Shown here one piece after another: positions 1 to 9,682 of a stretch of DNA of 64,000 bases (the first letter of the stretch is position 1; every line of letters begins with the position of its first letter). Position numbers and translations under genes: made by a program. The notes beneath the pieces were generated by a model. It did not search any database. It saw only the letters and a list, made by a program, of their open reading frames with translations, and was not told the DNA's origin. The DNA comes from Pirellulaceae bacterium (GTDB lineage Bacteria; Planctomycetota; Planctomycetia; Pirellulales; Pirellulaceae). The stretch lies in assembly GCA_020852965.1 (NCBI GenBank), contig JADYZV010000131.1:62001-126000 (forward strand), in the 5' to 3' direction.

Positions 1-1091
1 GTTTGTAAGGGCCCGATGTTGGTAATCTGATTGGCCACTTGATCGATGAGCATCTGCCATATCGAATGTGCAGTTTGCTGGGTGCTCTCCAGCCCGAACT
101 GTCGCAGAAAAGGTGGCGATTCCACTTCTGCCCGCTCGGCTTGGCGGATGGTCGCGTCGAGCAATAGTGCGAGTGGTTGGATTGCTACCTGTTGCTGTTC
201 GGCATACGATGTCCAGCATTCGCTAACCAACAATTTCAAGACAGCCACAATAGCTTCGCAAATGGCTATGTCCGCTGCGGGTGTCTCTTGCACATCCAGT
301 ACGCGGATTTCGATGGCATTGCGATCGAAGCGGGCGATGGCGCCGCGCGAATTCAACCACTCGTGGCACAGAATTTTGTCGGTGTCAAAAGGGGCGATGT
401 CTCGGTACATCACTTGAAATATGTGCCGCTCGTAGTCTGTACGACTGAAGACTGGCTCCGGGACGACTTGGCCTGTTAGCGACGGCACGCGCTGTGAGTT
501 GTGGCGATAGAAACGCATGCGATTGTCGGCGTAGCCTGTCAGTGCTCCAGCAACAACGGGCGAGCTGGCGGCCAAAGCGGGTAGCAATGGCAGCAGGATG
601 CGAATGGCCGCGTGCAGCCGACCAAATTGATCGTCCCCTGCAAAGGGGAGATTCAGATGCACGCTCTGCAGATTGGCCCAACCCTGCCCACGACAATCAA
701 ATATACGGTTGTAAGCTTCGTAGATTGGATTGTAGTCGTGCGGCCACAGTTTTAATTCTCGGTCGGGATCCATCCAGGGGTGCATGGCGGTGGGCAACAA
801 CCGCGTCTGCAAATCGCGCAGAAAGGGCTGCATGTGCGCAATGCTTTCGCTAAAGGCATCAGCCAAGGGCGCCAAACTGCGAGCGGGCTGGCTGGTTTTC
901 AGCTCGATCACATGCAGGGCGAGCTCATTCGACCAGGAGATCTCTCCCAATTCGACATCGCCGACAATCTCGCCTGCCGCCGCTTGGAGAACTCGATCTG
1001 CGACTGGACTCACATCGAGACTGCTGCGATCGACGATCATGTATTCCAATTCGACCCCGAACACATCGAACAACTCATGGGACTGGCTCAT
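1..1091 (-). CDS. GCS2-type carboxylate-amine ligase, partial (3' end beyond window)
   Basis: The minus-strand frame is open from an ATG at 1091 to the window edge, so the C-terminus is missing. The product begins MSQSHELFDVFGVELEYMIV; the early FGVELEYMIV is the metal/ATP-binding glutamate strand typical of the glutamate-cysteine ligase GCS2 fold. Later segments such as LQSVHLNLPF and EIRVLDVQE also suit GCS2. The family joins an amino group to a glutamate-type carboxylate in the cytosol using ATP. The ATG follows the stop of the upstream ATP-grasp gene by one base (TAACATG), so translation is probably coupled. The neighbours (RLAN/ATP-grasp ligase and a C39-like peptidase) suggest a peptide-ligating pathway rather than ordinary glutathione synthesis. 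The family is fairly sure; the substrate is unknown. Confidence 0.8.
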   Translation of the reverse strand, partial: MSQSHELFDVFGVELEYMIVDRSSLDVSPVADRVLQAAAGEIVGDVELGEISWSNELALHVIELKTSQPARSLAPLADAFSESIAHMQPFLRDLQTRLLPTAMHPWMDPDRELKLWPHDYNPIYEAYNRIFDCRGQGWANLQSVHLNLPFAGDDQFGRLHAAIRILLPLLPALAASSPVVAGALTGYADNRMRFYRHNSQRVPSLTGQVVPEPVFSRTDYERHIFQVMYRDIAPFDTDKILCHEWLNSRGAIARFDRNAIEIRVLDVQETPAADIAICEAIVAVLKLLVSECWTSYAEQQQVAIQPLALLLDATIRQAERAEVESPPFLRQFGLESTQQTAHSIWQMLIDQVANQITNIGPLQ

Positions 1092-1092
1092 G

Positions 1093-2556
1093 TTAGATTT
1101 TCGCCTTTGCTCTTTCAATCCGTTCTAAAAAGACGTTCATGATGCGGCAATACAATTCATCCTTGAGCACGATGTCTTCGACGCGAGATTCGACATTGGG
1201 ATTGTCGTTCACTTCGATCACGTAGAACTTGCCCGCCGATTCTTTGACGTCGACACCATACAAACCATCACCGATCAAATTGGCCGCTTTGAGGGCAACT
1301 TTCACGGCACCTTCTGGCGCATCGTCGATCGCCATCGTTTCAAACTTCCCGTAGCGGCCTGCCCCTTTGCGTTCATTCTGTATGATTTGCCAATGTCCGG
1401 CAGCCATGAAGTACTTGCAGGCGAACAGTGGCTGCCGATCGAGCACGCCGATTCGCCAATCGAAAGTCGTAGGCAAATAGGCCTGCACCACCAGCAAGTC
1501 CGACTCGGCGAAGAACTCAGCCAGTTTCTGCTTGAGGTCTTCGGCATCGCGGGCTTTGACGACACCGACGGAAAAGGCGCTATCGGGTTTCTTGAGCACG
1601 ATTGGAAAACCCAGTTCTGCGGCGATATCTAGGGCTTGATCTTTGTGAATAACCAAGCTCTTGGGGACGGGGACTTTGTGTCGCGTCAGCAATTCAGCCA
1701 AATAGACTTTATTCGAACATCGCACGATCGACAGCGGGTCGTCCATGACGACCAGCCCTTCGCTCTCGGCCCGCTGCGCGAAACGATAGGTGTAGTGATT
1801 GACGCGAGTCGTGTCGCGAATAAACAGCGCATCGAATTCTGCCAGCCGACCATAGTCGTCGCGCACAATCATCTCTGCTGCAATTCCCAATGAAGCGGCA
1901 GCACGGACGAACTTCTTAAGCGCTGCTGCGTCTGAAGGTGGTTCGGGGTCTTCGGGGTTTGCCAGAATGGCCATGTCATACCGCATGCGATTGCGTTTTA
2001 CCGCCGGGATAGCCCTGCCGCCAAAGTGACGCTTGGCCGTTTCGATAACAAAAGGCCAGTGCTTTTCAGGGACATCCTTGCCCGAAATGGTGCTGATGCG
2101 TTTCAATTGCCAGCCACTGGCCCCCTTGGTGAAGTGGCCACGAAGTAGTGGTGCTTGGAATTGGTTGAACAGTCGCAGCGCTAGGCGCGAATAGCGCTTG
2201 GCCATGTTGCAACCAAAGTAGATGCTCAAATCAAACGTATCGGAGTGGAGCGGGGCCAACGTCTTCTGGATGAGAGCCACCATGTCGTCGCTGACCATAC
2301 GCACAATAGCTTGGGCCTTCAGGTCTTGCGCCGTGGTAACGCTGGGAATCGGCTTGTGCCCGCGCGCTTCCGCCAGTAACGAAACGTAGTAGCCCGTGCT
2401 CTGATAGCGGTACGAACTGCATAGGTTATAGACCTTTGCCCCCCGAAGCTCGTTGTACTTGGGATTGGTCAAATACTCTTTGGCATCGACCACTTCAGCG
2501 TTGGGAATACTGGCCGGCCATCCCGTAGCCACATTGATTACCAATAGAATCTTCAT
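1093..2556 (-). CDS. RLAN-domain RimK-like ATP-grasp ligase
   Basis: The protein has 487 aa. Residues 1 to about 190 form the N-terminal domain found on a subset of RimK-like ligases (RLAN; MKILLVINVATGW start). Residues 200-485 form an ATP-grasp domain: FPIVLKKPDSAFSVGVVK is the ATP-binding lysine strand, and GVDVKES followed by VIEVNDNPNVES is the metal-binding glutamate/asparagine motif. Such enzymes make an acyl-phosphate and ligate an amino acid, often glutamate, to a peptide or protein. The gene overlaps the upstream peptidase by 4 bases (ATGA) and precedes the GCS2 ligase by one base, so the three are one operon. The fold is sure; the substrate is not known from sequence. Confidence 0.88.
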   Translation of the reverse strand: MKILLVINVATGWPASIPNAEVVDAKEYLTNPKYNELRGAKVYNLCSSYRYQSTGYYVSLLAEARGHKPIPSVTTAQDLKAQAIVRMVSDDMVALIQKTLAPLHSDTFDLSIYFGCNMAKRYSRLALRLFNQFQAPLLRGHFTKGASGWQLKRISTISGKDVPEKHWPFVIETAKRHFGGRAIPAVKRNRMRYDMAILANPEDPEPPSDAAALKKFVRAAASLGIAAEMIVRDDYGRLAEFDALFIRDTTRVNHYTYRFAQRAESEGLVVMDDPLSIVRCSNKVYLAELLTRHKVPVPKSLVIHKDQALDIAAELGFPIVLKKPDSAFSVGVVKARDAEDLKQKLAEFFAESDLLVVQAYLPTTFDWRIGVLDRQPLFACKYFMAAGHWQIIQNERKGAGRYGKFETMAIDDAPEGAVKVALKAANLIGDGLYGVDVKESAGKFYVIEVNDNPNVESRVEDIVLKDELYCRIMNVFLERIERAKAKI

Positions 2557-3320
2557 AGGGTGGACCGTCCCTGAACTCTGTTCTTGGGTTCAATTACCAG
2601 TAGGTTCGCGTCGTAGGTCAGTACGCCCAGCAAGATGGCGGCGATGAGCCGATCGACTGGCACATCATAATGATGCTCTTCTCCAAGCGGATTGGGGAGG
2701 TAGGGATCGGCTACGCTGACGGTTCTGGCTTGCTTGTCATAGCCGCACAATACCACGAAATGGCCGCACGGGCATCCGCGCACGTCATCCGGCTTACAAT
2801 TCTCGGGAACCTCACGCTTAGTGAAGTACAAATAGGTCGAACTCAAACCCGTCAGGATCGGAATCGACTTCTTTAGATACCCGCGAATGAGCTGGGCGTT
2901 GAGCTCATGCATGCGGATCGTCCCCCCCAACCGCAAGAACTCGGCATACGCGGCCGATTCGGTTTGCAATTTCATCCACGGCTTGTGCTTGCGCTGAGCG
3001 GCCAAGCGTTCAATTAGAAAATCGCGATCCGCCGGCTTGGCAGATTTGCTGTCCTGCTGGAACCAACTCGGATCGAAAACTTCTAAATTGTACGTGTAGA
3101 TTGTCGCGTCATAGCCGCGTCGCAGAGCGTGGTCGCCCAATAGAACCGCCAGCGTTCCCCCCGCTGCTAAACCAGGAACTTCAGCAATCACTTGTGGGAG
3201 CGGAATTTCGTCTTCAAAATAGCTGTAGACCGCCTGCAAACAAGTCGGGCCGCAGGTCGTGTCATCCGGTTGCGCCTGAATGTCGAACTTAAACTCGTTT
3301 CTCAATCCATGTTCCATCAT
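2553..3320 (-). CDS. C39-like papain-fold cysteine peptidase
   Basis: The 255-aa protein has the C39-like signature DDTTCGPTCL near residues 19-28, with Cys23 the likely nucleophile. The expected His lies in CGHFVVLCGYD (about residues 188-198) and the Asp in VADPYLPNP about 15 residues later. It has no signal peptide, so it probably acts in the cytosol. It is the first gene of a three-gene operon with an RLAN/ATP-grasp ligase and a GCS2 ligase, where a peptidase could trim or remove the ligated product; that role is inferred from context. The ORF starts ATGATGGAA, so either Met may be used. Confidence 0.8.
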   Translation of the reverse strand: MMEHGLRNEFKFDIQAQPDDTTCGPTCLQAVYSYFEDEIPLPQVIAEVPGLAAGGTLAVLLGDHALRRGYDATIYTYNLEVFDPSWFQQDSKSAKPADRDFLIERLAAQRKHKPWMKLQTESAAYAEFLRLGGTIRMHELNAQLIRGYLKKSIPILTGLSSTYLYFTKREVPENCKPDDVRGCPCGHFVVLCGYDKQARTVSVADPYLPNPLGEEHHYDVPVDRLIAAILLGVLTYDANLLVIEPKNRVQGRSTL

Positions 3321-3360
3321 GCAAAGTCAGGTTGGTTCGCCAAATCATCAATACAAAAAG

Positions 3361-4017
3361 CTACGGGGTATTGCGGCCGACGATCAAGCCGAGGATTTCG
3401 GCTCTCGAAGAGAGGTTGTCGCGGAATACGCCGCGCATGGCGGAGGTCAGGCACAGGCTCCCCGGCTTACGGATGCCGCGAATCGTCATGCAGGAGTGGG
3501 AGGCTTCCAACACGACCGCGACGCCGCGTGCTCCCAATTCCTGCTCGATTAATTCAGCAATATGCTCCGTCATGCGCTCTTGGACCTGCGGCCTACGAGC
3601 CACCTCCTCGACCACGCGCGCCAATTTACTTAGGCCAACGACTTTGCCTTCAGGTAGGTAACCCACGTGTGCTCGGCCACTGAATGGAAGCAAATGGTGC
3701 TCACACATGCTGCAAAAAGTGATGTCCTTGATCAGTACCACTTCGTCGTACTTTTCGGTGAAAACCTTTTGCAAGTGGATGCGCGGATCTCGGTGAAGAC
3801 CAGAGAACATCTCCGCATACATCCGCGCTACGCGGGCAGGTGTCTCCAACAGTCCCTCGCGATTGGGGTCTTCTCCCACGGCGGCTAAAATCTCGCGCAC
3901 CGCCCGTTCGATACGGGGGTGATCGACCATCAAGGGATCGGCAGTCGCCTCAGCCTTATCGCCGCCAGGCTTGGAATTGCCACTAGTTTGCGTATTGTCA
4001 CTGGACGCTATAGTCAT
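3361..4017 (-). CDS. folE: GTP cyclohydrolase I
   Basis: The 218-aa enzyme converts GTP to 7,8-dihydroneopterin triphosphate, the first step of folate/pterin synthesis. The zinc and catalytic residues are present: MCEHHLLPF gives the Cys and His ligands, and [10 protein letters not shown] gives the second Cys with its conserved His. The core [14 protein letters not shown] and the [12 protein letters not shown] helix are standard. The first 35 residues are a poorly conserved polar extension rich in Ser, Gly and Lys. It is transcribed in the same direction as ispG, with a gap of about 37 bases, and could be co-transcribed with it. Confidence 0.96.
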   Translation of the reverse strand: MTIASSDNTQTSGNSKPGGDKAEATADPLMVDHPRIERAVREILAAVGEDPNREGLLETPARVARMYAEMFSGLHRDPRIHLQKVFTEKYDEVVLIKDITFCSMCEHHLLPFSGRAHVGYLPEGKVVGLSKLARVVEEVARRPQVQERMTEHIAELIEQELGARGVAVVLEASHSCMTIRGIRKPGSLCLTSAMRGVFRDNLSSRAEILGLIVGRNTP

Positions 4018-4054
4018 GAGTTCTTAAATGGTTTCGTGAGGTGGAATGAATTTG

Positions 4055-5188
4055 CTAACTTCGCTGCTGGATGAGCTGATCGAGTTCAATACGCAAGCGA
4101 TCGAGAATCGTATCGTAGGTAAAGGCCCCCAACGACTCTTGCCCACGCTTGAGGTTGACGCGATTCGGACCGCACCATAACCCAAGATCCGCATCGTCGG
4201 TTTCTCCAGGCCCATTGACCCGACAGCCCATTACGGCAATCGTAATGGCATGATTCTTGGCGTACTCGGTCATCCGTTTGACATCCTGAGCCAATTCGAC
4301 GAAGGCTTCGTTCTCGACGCGAGAGCAACTCGGGCAGGATATAATATTCAATGAATTGGGATCGAGCGCCACCACGCTGCGCAGTCGCCCTGCTTGAATA
4401 TCTTCGATAATCTCCCGCCCCACTGCGATCTCTTCCGGCTTACGCGGATTGGGAACAGTCAGCGATACGCGGATCGTGTCACCGATACCACGCCCGATCA
4501 ACTGCTCAAAGGCAATGCGAGTCTTGATGATGCCTTCCGGAGGCAAGCCCGCCTCGGTGACCCCCAAGTGCAATGGGATCTCAGGACGGCGCTGGGCAAA
4601 CCGCTGATTGATTTCCACAACCGTCGCAGGATCACTATCCTTGAGCGACACGACAAAACGAGTAAAGCCTAAGCTCTCCAGGCGCTCGCAGTGCTCCAGG
4701 CCGCTTTGCAGAATGGGCGCGATCTCATCACCACCGTATTTGGCCTTCATCGCCGGATCGACACTGCCGCAATTGACCCCCACGCGAATCGCACAGTCGT
4801 GTTCTTTGGCCACGCCGGCCAGGTAGGCCACTTTGTCCTGCCAGGGGCGCGTTTTTTCGTGGTGATAAAGGTGCCCGGGATTGTACCGCAGCTTGTCGAC
4901 ATGGGGTGCGACCAATTCGGCCAGTCGATAATTCTCCTGCAAATCAACCGACAAATTTGCCTTGGTTTGCCGGCGAATATCAGCCAACGCATGAGCGTCT
5001 TTATCGCTATCGACGGCGATGCGCACCACGTCGGCACCCGCTGCATGCAGCGCATTGACTTGAGCTACCGTGGCGTCAATATTCTGCGTCTGTGTAGCCG
5101 TCATGCTCTGCACGGCGATCGGATGCTCGGCACCGACATGGATCGAGCCAATGCGGACAGATCGAGTTGGATTGCGTCGAATGGACAT
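4055..5188 (-). CDS. ispG: 4-hydroxy-3-methylbut-2-en-1-yl diphosphate synthase (MEP pathway)
   Basis: This cytosolic [4Fe-4S] enzyme converts MEcPP to HMBPP in isoprenoid synthesis. The TIM-barrel N-terminus starts with the conserved [17 protein letters not shown]. The cluster ligands are visible as ISCPSCSR near the C-terminus and GCRVNGPGE further on. I chose the ATG at 5188 ([14 protein letters not shown]), giving 377 aa; the open frame continues upstream to 5257 but adds residues unlike the family. The length fits the compact bacterial form. It is divergent from the thioredoxin-fold lipoprotein gene, so 5189-5366 must hold promoters for both directions. Confidence 0.96.
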   Translation of the reverse strand: MSIRRNPTRSVRIGSIHVGAEHPIAVQSMTATQTQNIDATVAQVNALHAAGADVVRIAVDSDKDAHALADIRRQTKANLSVDLQENYRLAELVAPHVDKLRYNPGHLYHHEKTRPWQDKVAYLAGVAKEHDCAIRVGVNCGSVDPAMKAKYGGDEIAPILQSGLEHCERLESLGFTRFVVSLKDSDPATVVEINQRFAQRRPEIPLHLGVTEAGLPPEGIIKTRIAFEQLIGRGIGDTIRVSLTVPNPRKPEEIAVGREIIEDIQAGRLRSVVALDPNSLNIISCPSCSRVENEAFVELAQDVKRMTEYAKNHAITIAVMGCRVNGPGETDDADLGLWCGPNRVNLKRGQESLGAFTYDTILDRLRIELDQLIQQRS

Positions 5189-5366
5189 AGGCTGAAGCAG
5201 TGACTGAGATCCTGGTGTAAAGGGGCCGATATTGAAGTATTCTAGTCGGCGTGACAAGTCAAAGTATCGACTCCAAGCCGCATCAGCTCAAGGTGGCTTT
5301 AAGTACCGGCTTCAGGGGCTTACAATGAAATCCGTGATACTCGACTTCCATAACTCAAGGTCCATC

Positions 5367-6014
5367 ATGCCATTTCGCCATCTTATTTCCATGACGCTGC
5401 TGACGGGCTTGTCTATGTTATCCGCCTGCACCCCCTCACAGGATACCTCGAGTGGAACTTCAACTGGGAAGACTACAGCCCCCCCCAATGCAGGCGTGCC
5501 TGCTACAGCGACGGTCGGCGATCCTCCTCAGTCGGACCGCAGTCAGGAAGTCGAGTTGACCGTGGCCGACTTGGCTCAGTTGTCCGAGATCATCAAGAGC
5601 CACGCTGGAAAAGTGGTCGTGGTTGACGTTTGGAGTACCTCCTGCGCACCCTGCATGCGTGAGTTCCCTCACTTAGTTGCACTCAGCAAAAACACCGAAT
5701 CAGACAAACTAGCCTGCATATCGCTCAATGTGGACTACATCGGCCTCAAAAGTAAGCCTCCCGAGTCGTACCTAGGCAAAGTCCAAGAGTTCTTGCAACA
5801 GCAGCAGGCAGACCAAGTTACCAATTTGCTCTCCGCCGCGACGGATGAAGCTGTCCTCAGCGAGTTCCAGCTCGTTTCGATTCCAGCCATTCTGATCTAC
5901 TCGGTCGACGGCAACTTGAAGCACGCCTTGACCGATGCCAACACGGGCGAGGACGGTTTGAGCTACGAAGGCGACGTTATTCCCATGGTCACAGCGCTAT
6001 TGGCCGCGCAGTAA
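5367..6014 (+). CDS. Thioredoxin-fold (TlpA-like) lipoprotein
   Basis: With the ATG at 5367 (preceded by CAAGG) the protein has 215 aa and starts with a lipoprotein signal: MTLLTGLSMLSAC ends in a lipobox with the lipidated Cys. A Ser/Thr/Pro linker follows, then a thioredoxin domain whose redox motif is TSCAPCMREF (CxxC). FQLVSIPAILIY carries the cis-Pro loop. It is probably membrane-anchored outside the cytoplasm, working in thiol-disulfide exchange or cytochrome/envelope maturation. The longer open frame from 5232 would bury the signal peptide, which is why I reject that start. Confidence 0.85.
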   Translation: MPFRHLISMTLLTGLSMLSACTPSQDTSSGTSTGKTTAPPNAGVPATATVGDPPQSDRSQEVELTVADLAQLSEIIKSHAGKVVVVDVWSTSCAPCMREFPHLVALSKNTESDKLACISLNVDYIGLKSKPPESYLGKVQEFLQQQQADQVTNLLSAATDEAVLSEFQLVSIPAILIYSVDGNLKHALTDANTGEDGLSYEGDVIPMVTALLAAQ

Positions 6015-6306
6015 CGCATCGTTTGTAGTTCCTCTGTCGTTTGCATATCGGTACCGGCCTGCTAGTCAGTGGGTTGCAGGTGACGCTAGGATGGTTGTGC
6101 TGGTTTCTGCGCAGGTATTGGCGGTGAAGACTAGAGTTGTGCTACAATGGATCTTATTCGCTGGCTAACGTTAAATTGATGCTCTCACCTCATCGGTTAG
6201 GAATCTAACTTGGAAACGCAAGTAGAGGGGACGCTTGTCGACGGCGTTGTTCGACTGGACGAGAATTGGGAACTGCGTTTGGCTCAGGCACTAAAGGAGA
6301 CGTTTT
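6015..6306 (+). other. Intergenic region with a possible antitoxin-like fragment
   Basis: No complete gene is visible. A short TTG-started frame from 6210 reads VEGTLVDGVVRLDENW before running into the next gene out of frame. This weakly resembles the start of DUF104/AF2212-type antitoxins. It may be a degraded fragment next to the functional toxin-antitoxin pair, or chance. Confidence 0.25.
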
Positions 6307-6528
6307 ATGTCAACAACCGAACTACCTGCAGATATTCTTGCATTGTCGATTCCCGATCGTATCGAATTGGCAATTAAGATTTGGGACAGCGTTGGCGATG
6401 AGGCTGCCACAGATCTAAGCAACGAGCATCGACGTATTCTTGATGAACGCTTGGAGCAACATCAATCGAATCCTGGTGAAGGCGAGTCCTGGGCATCTGT
6501 GAAAGCCGAGCTCTGGAAAAACCGATGA
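6307..6528 (+). CDS. ParE/RelE-partner antitoxin, addiction-module component family
   Basis: The 73-aa protein matches the short 'putative addiction module component' antitoxins: an ILALSIPDRIELAIKIWDSV helix followed by a variable acidic middle and the ending SWASVKAELWK. Upstream is a good ribosome site (AAAGGAG). It overlaps the toxin gene by 4 bases (ATGA), the usual antitoxin-first layout. It should bind and neutralise the downstream toxin. Confidence 0.88.
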   Translation: MSTTELPADILALSIPDRIELAIKIWDSVGDEAATDLSNEHRRILDERLEQHQSNPGEGESWASVKAELWKNR

Positions 6529-6818
6529 CCGTAAATGTTGTAGTTAAGCCGAAGGCGAAAGCGGATATTGAATCTGCCGTTGCACACTACACAGAAATAG
6601 GCCATCGCTTGGGAGACAGGTTTCTTCATGCAGTTGAAACCACCCTTGAGCAAATTGGAACTTCCCCATTGCATTGCGCGATAGTTTATAAGGAAGTCAG
6701 GCAGCTTCGGCTTCGAGGGTTTCCCTATGTTGTAAGCTACGTGTTCGATGGCCAGACCGTTTCTGTCATCGCGGTGCTCTACGGGGCACGTGATGCCAAA
6801 CATTGGAAAAGCAGATAA
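6525..6818 (+). CDS. RelE/ParE-family toxin
   Basis: The 97-aa protein has the ParE/RelE layout: an N-terminal strand (VVVKPKAKADIESAV), a long helix pair, then the C-terminal sheet VRQLRLRGFPYVVSYVFDG followed by IAVLYGARDAKHW. The ending is typical of chromosomal ParE-like toxins, which poison gyrase or, in RelE relatives, cleave mRNA on ribosomes; sequence alone does not tell which. It is coupled to the antitoxin by a 4-base overlap. Confidence 0.88.
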   Translation: MTVNVVVKPKAKADIESAVAHYTEIGHRLGDRFLHAVETTLEQIGTSPLHCAIVYKEVRQLRLRGFPYVVSYVFDGQTVSVIAVLYGARDAKHWKSR

Positions 6819-6912
6819 GCGAATTCTGACTCGCTCGATCAATACAGCCTCAGACGCATCGCGTTCGACGTCGCGACAGACCACTAAGAATGTCAATCTT
6901 GAACAGGACGAT

Positions 6913-7866
6913 TCAACCTATGCTTTGATTCAAAAAGCACAATTGCTGATAGAGCATCTCGATTTTGGACGGTCGATAGCCGGCTTGCAACGCCGCACGT
7001 AGCGGATTGCCAAAAATGGCTTCGACCTCCATGGGCCGCCGCGCCAGAAAATCAAGCCGCATGCTGCTATCGTAGGGGACCATGCGACGCGTGTCCTCGA
7101 GCATCTTTGTGACGTGGGCTTCGTCGATCGAACAGCCGCAGCGACTAGCTGCCTCGCAGACCTCGCGCATCAAGTCTTCGACCAACGTGGCCGACGCCGA
7201 GTGGTGCATGAGCTGTCGAGTATCCGCGTTGAGGACCACGCTCAAACCATTGTAGGGAATATTCCACACCAGCTTGCTCCAACGCACCTTGAGCAAGTCC
7301 TCTGCCGGTTGCATATCGATGCCTGACTTCTGAAAATCCGCTGCGATCGTTTGCATGCGCGGCGTTATCTCGCCAGAAAGCTCTCGAGCATATTCTCCGA
7401 ATGCGATTCGGCCGTAGTCGACATGCTGAATATGTCCAGGACCGACTTTATTGCAGCACAGAAAGCAACAGCCCCCCAGCACACGCTCGGCCCCTACACA
7501 GTCCGCCGCCACGCGCTCGATATCCAACCCGTTCTGAAGCACCAACACGATCGTCTGTGGTCCACAAATCTTCGTCAGGGTTTCAGCCAACGCGTCGTTG
7601 GCAGTCGTCTTCCAAGCCACAATGGCCACATCCACCGTTGGCATCCGCTGCGACATATCATCGGGGGACGCATAGCACTGGACAGAGGATAAGTGAAAAT
7701 CACCCAGCGGCGAATCGACTCGCAATCCATTTTGGCTCACATACTCATAATCGCTCCTCAACAGGAAATGGACCTCCCTGCCCGCCCTCGCCAGCAAACC
7801 GCCATACAGGCCACCCAATGCCCCAGTTCCTAAAATCGCGTAGCTCAGTCCGCCTGTCTCGTTCAA
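6913..7866 (-). CDS. 2-dehydropantoate 2-reductase family (PanE/ApbA) oxidoreductase
   Basis: The 317-aa protein begins with an NAD(P)-binding Rossmann motif (YAILGTGALGGLYGGLLARAG) and has the PanE/ApbA core: VAIVAWKTTAND, VLVLQNGLD, and KVRWSKLVWNIPYNGLS with the conserved Lys. The C-terminal helical domain is present. It would reduce a 2-oxo acid, in the classical case ketopantoate to pantoate for CoA synthesis, but many family members have other substrates. It stands alone with its 3' end facing the toxin gene. Confidence 0.85.
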   Translation of the reverse strand: MNETGGLSYAILGTGALGGLYGGLLARAGREVHFLLRSDYEYVSQNGLRVDSPLGDFHLSSVQCYASPDDMSQRMPTVDVAIVAWKTTANDALAETLTKICGPQTIVLVLQNGLDIERVAADCVGAERVLGGCCFLCCNKVGPGHIQHVDYGRIAFGEYARELSGEITPRMQTIAADFQKSGIDMQPAEDLLKVRWSKLVWNIPYNGLSVVLNADTRQLMHHSASATLVEDLMREVCEAASRCGCSIDEAHVTKMLEDTRRMVPYDSSMRLDFLARRPMEVEAIFGNPLRAALQAGYRPSKIEMLYQQLCFLNQSIG

Positions 7867-7971
7867 TCCATTTCTCCCATCAAACTCTGCAACGTTCTAA
7901 CCCAGACCACTGCGAGCTCGCCATGCTGGATAAATCAGTTATGTGCCTAGACTCCCGCATATATCGTCCAC

Positions 7972-8157
7972 TTCGACCCCAGCGAGCTTGTCTCGCTGGC
8001 GAATCAGTTTTGAAGTTAGACGCGCTGTCCATAATCCTTCCCTAGCCGCTCCGCCGCGATCGCCGCCGTAAGCGGCGACTGCGGCGGGAGGGCTAGAGGG
8101 CATCGCAACCATCCCGATTTCTACTCCCAAAACTTTGGCTCAGGCCAGGCAAGCTGG
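7972..8157. repeat. Dispersed intergenic repeat, copy A
   Basis: This segment resembles 62799-62990. Shared blocks are CTCGCTGGCGAATCAGTTTT-like sequence at one end and CAGGCAAGCTGGCTTGGGGCC at the other, flanking a GC-rich inverted repeat centred on a GATCGCCGCC core. The hairpin here is imperfect (CTAGCCGCTCCGCCGC with its near-complement). I see no coding potential. It may act as a terminator or be a small non-autonomous element. Confidence 0.65.
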
Positions 8158-8191
8158 CTTGGGGCCGAGACGACCCACTCCCACCCAGAGG

Positions 8192-9682
8192 TCAAGCCAA
8201 CAACTCTGGAATTACACTCGCCGGCTCGACGCCTGTCAATTTTTGGTCCAAGCCTTGAAAGCGATAGCTCAGCCGCTCGTGGTCAAACCCGAGCATCTTC
8301 AAGACGGTAGCGTGGAAGTCGCGAATGTGAATGGGATCTTTGACGATATTGTAGCTAAACTCATCGGTTTCGCCGTAAATTGCGCCGCCCTTTGCCCCCC
8401 CACCGGCCATCCACATCGAGAAGCAGCGCGGGTGATGATCGCGACCGTAGTTCTCCTTGGACAGGCCACCTTGGGAGTAAATCGTTCTACCAAACTCCCC
8501 TCCCCAAATCACCAACGTGTCGTCGAGCATGCCGCGCTGCTTCAAGTCCTCCAACAATCCTGCGCAGGGTTGATCGACATCGCGACACTGATCGGGCAAA
8601 CGCCCTCCGACGTTGCTGTGGTGATCCCAGTTATTGTGATAAACCTGTACAAATCGCACGCCGCGTTCAACCAAACGCCGCGCCATCAAGGCCGTGTTGG
8701 CAAAGGTGCCGGGCTTCTTGGCGTCCTGGCCGTAAAGCTCAAAGGTGTGCTCCGGCTCGGAGTGGATATCCGTCAACTCGGGCACGCTGGCCTGCATGCG
8801 AAAGGCCAGCTCGTATTGCTGAATGCGAGTGTGCGTTTCAGGATCATGCAGGGCCGCGTAATTCAGCTCGTTGAGTTCGTTCAGCCCTTCGATGGTTCGC
8901 TTTCGAATCGCTGAGGGAACGCCCGGTGGGTTGTTGATGTAAAGGATAGGATCACCCGAGCTGCGAAACGAGACGCCGGCGTGTTCTCCCGACAGATAGC
9001 CAGCGCTCCACAAACGTGAGCTAATCGCTTGCTCTTGCTCACGATTGCTGGGGATGGCGACCAACACGACAAAGGCTGGCAAGTCGGCGTTCATCGTCCC
9101 CAATCCGTACGAGGCCCAGGAACCTAAACAGGGACGACCGGTGATCTGATTGCCCGTCTGCATGGCAGCGATGGCCGGCTCGTGATTGATCGCTTCGGTA
9201 TGCAACGATCGCATCCAACAGATCTCGTCCGCTTTCTTGGCCAGATTAGGTAGAAGTCCGCTATTCATCCACAGCCCACATTCGCCCGCCGGCGCGAATT
9301 TGAACTTGCTTGGGGCAATGGGAAAGCGGGCTTGACCACTGGTCATCGTCGTCAGTCGCTGGCCCTGACGAATCGACTCGGGCAAGTCCTTGTCGTACCA
9401 GTCCTTCATGGTTGGTTTGTAATCGAACAAGTCCATTTGCGAAGGTCCGCCCACCATATGCAAATAGATCACCCGCTTGGCCGTCGGCGTAAAGTGTGGC
9501 CCCACTGGCCCATTCGCTGACCTTTCTGCGTCACTCCCAGCCTGGCTGGCTAGCTCACTCCCACGCACTGTACCGAGTGATTGACCTGTCAAAGTAGCCA
9601 ACGCAGCGCTACCCAGCAAATGGCTACCACTTGCGAAAAACTGCCGCCGCGACGCAAGCGGATCACCTAGATTTAATTTCAT
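8192..9682 (-). CDS. DUF1501 secreted protein (Tat signal)
   Basis: This family is hugely expanded in planctomycetes and is distantly related to sulfatases/alkaline phosphatases. The ATG at 9682 is chosen because AAGGAGCG lies just upstream and a twin-arginine-type leader follows (SRRQFFASGSHLLGSAALA). That gives 496 aa, most likely exported. Family landmarks include YLHMVGGPSQMDLFDYKP, WGGEFGRTIYSQGG and GRDHHPRCFSMWMAGGG. It lies downstream of a PSD1-type cytochrome/DUF1553 gene on the same strand, a standard pairing in these bacteria. The biochemical function is not established. Confidence 0.92.
   Translation of the reverse strand: MKLNLGDPLASRRQFFASGSHLLGSAALATLTGQSLGTVRGSELASQAGSDAERSANGPVGPHFTPTAKRVIYLHMVGGPSQMDLFDYKPTMKDWYDKDLPESIRQGQRLTTMTSGQARFPIAPSKFKFAPAGECGLWMNSGLLPNLAKKADEICWMRSLHTEAINHEPAIAAMQTGNQITGRPCLGSWASYGLGTMNADLPAFVVLVAIPSNREQEQAISSRLWSAGYLSGEHAGVSFRSSGDPILYINNPPGVPSAIRKRTIEGLNELNELNYAALHDPETHTRIQQYELAFRMQASVPELTDIHSEPEHTFELYGQDAKKPGTFANTALMARRLVERGVRFVQVYHNNWDHHSNVGGRLPDQCRDVDQPCAGLLEDLKQRGMLDDTLVIWGGEFGRTIYSQGGLSKENYGRDHHPRCFSMWMAGGGAKGGAIYGETDEFSYNIVKDPIHIRDFHATVLKMLGFDHERLSYRFQGLDQKLTGVEPASVIPELLA

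Noticed and set aside
7939-8130. Minus-strand frame of 63 aa
   Set aside because: It lies within the dispersed hairpin repeat, which explains its unusual composition.
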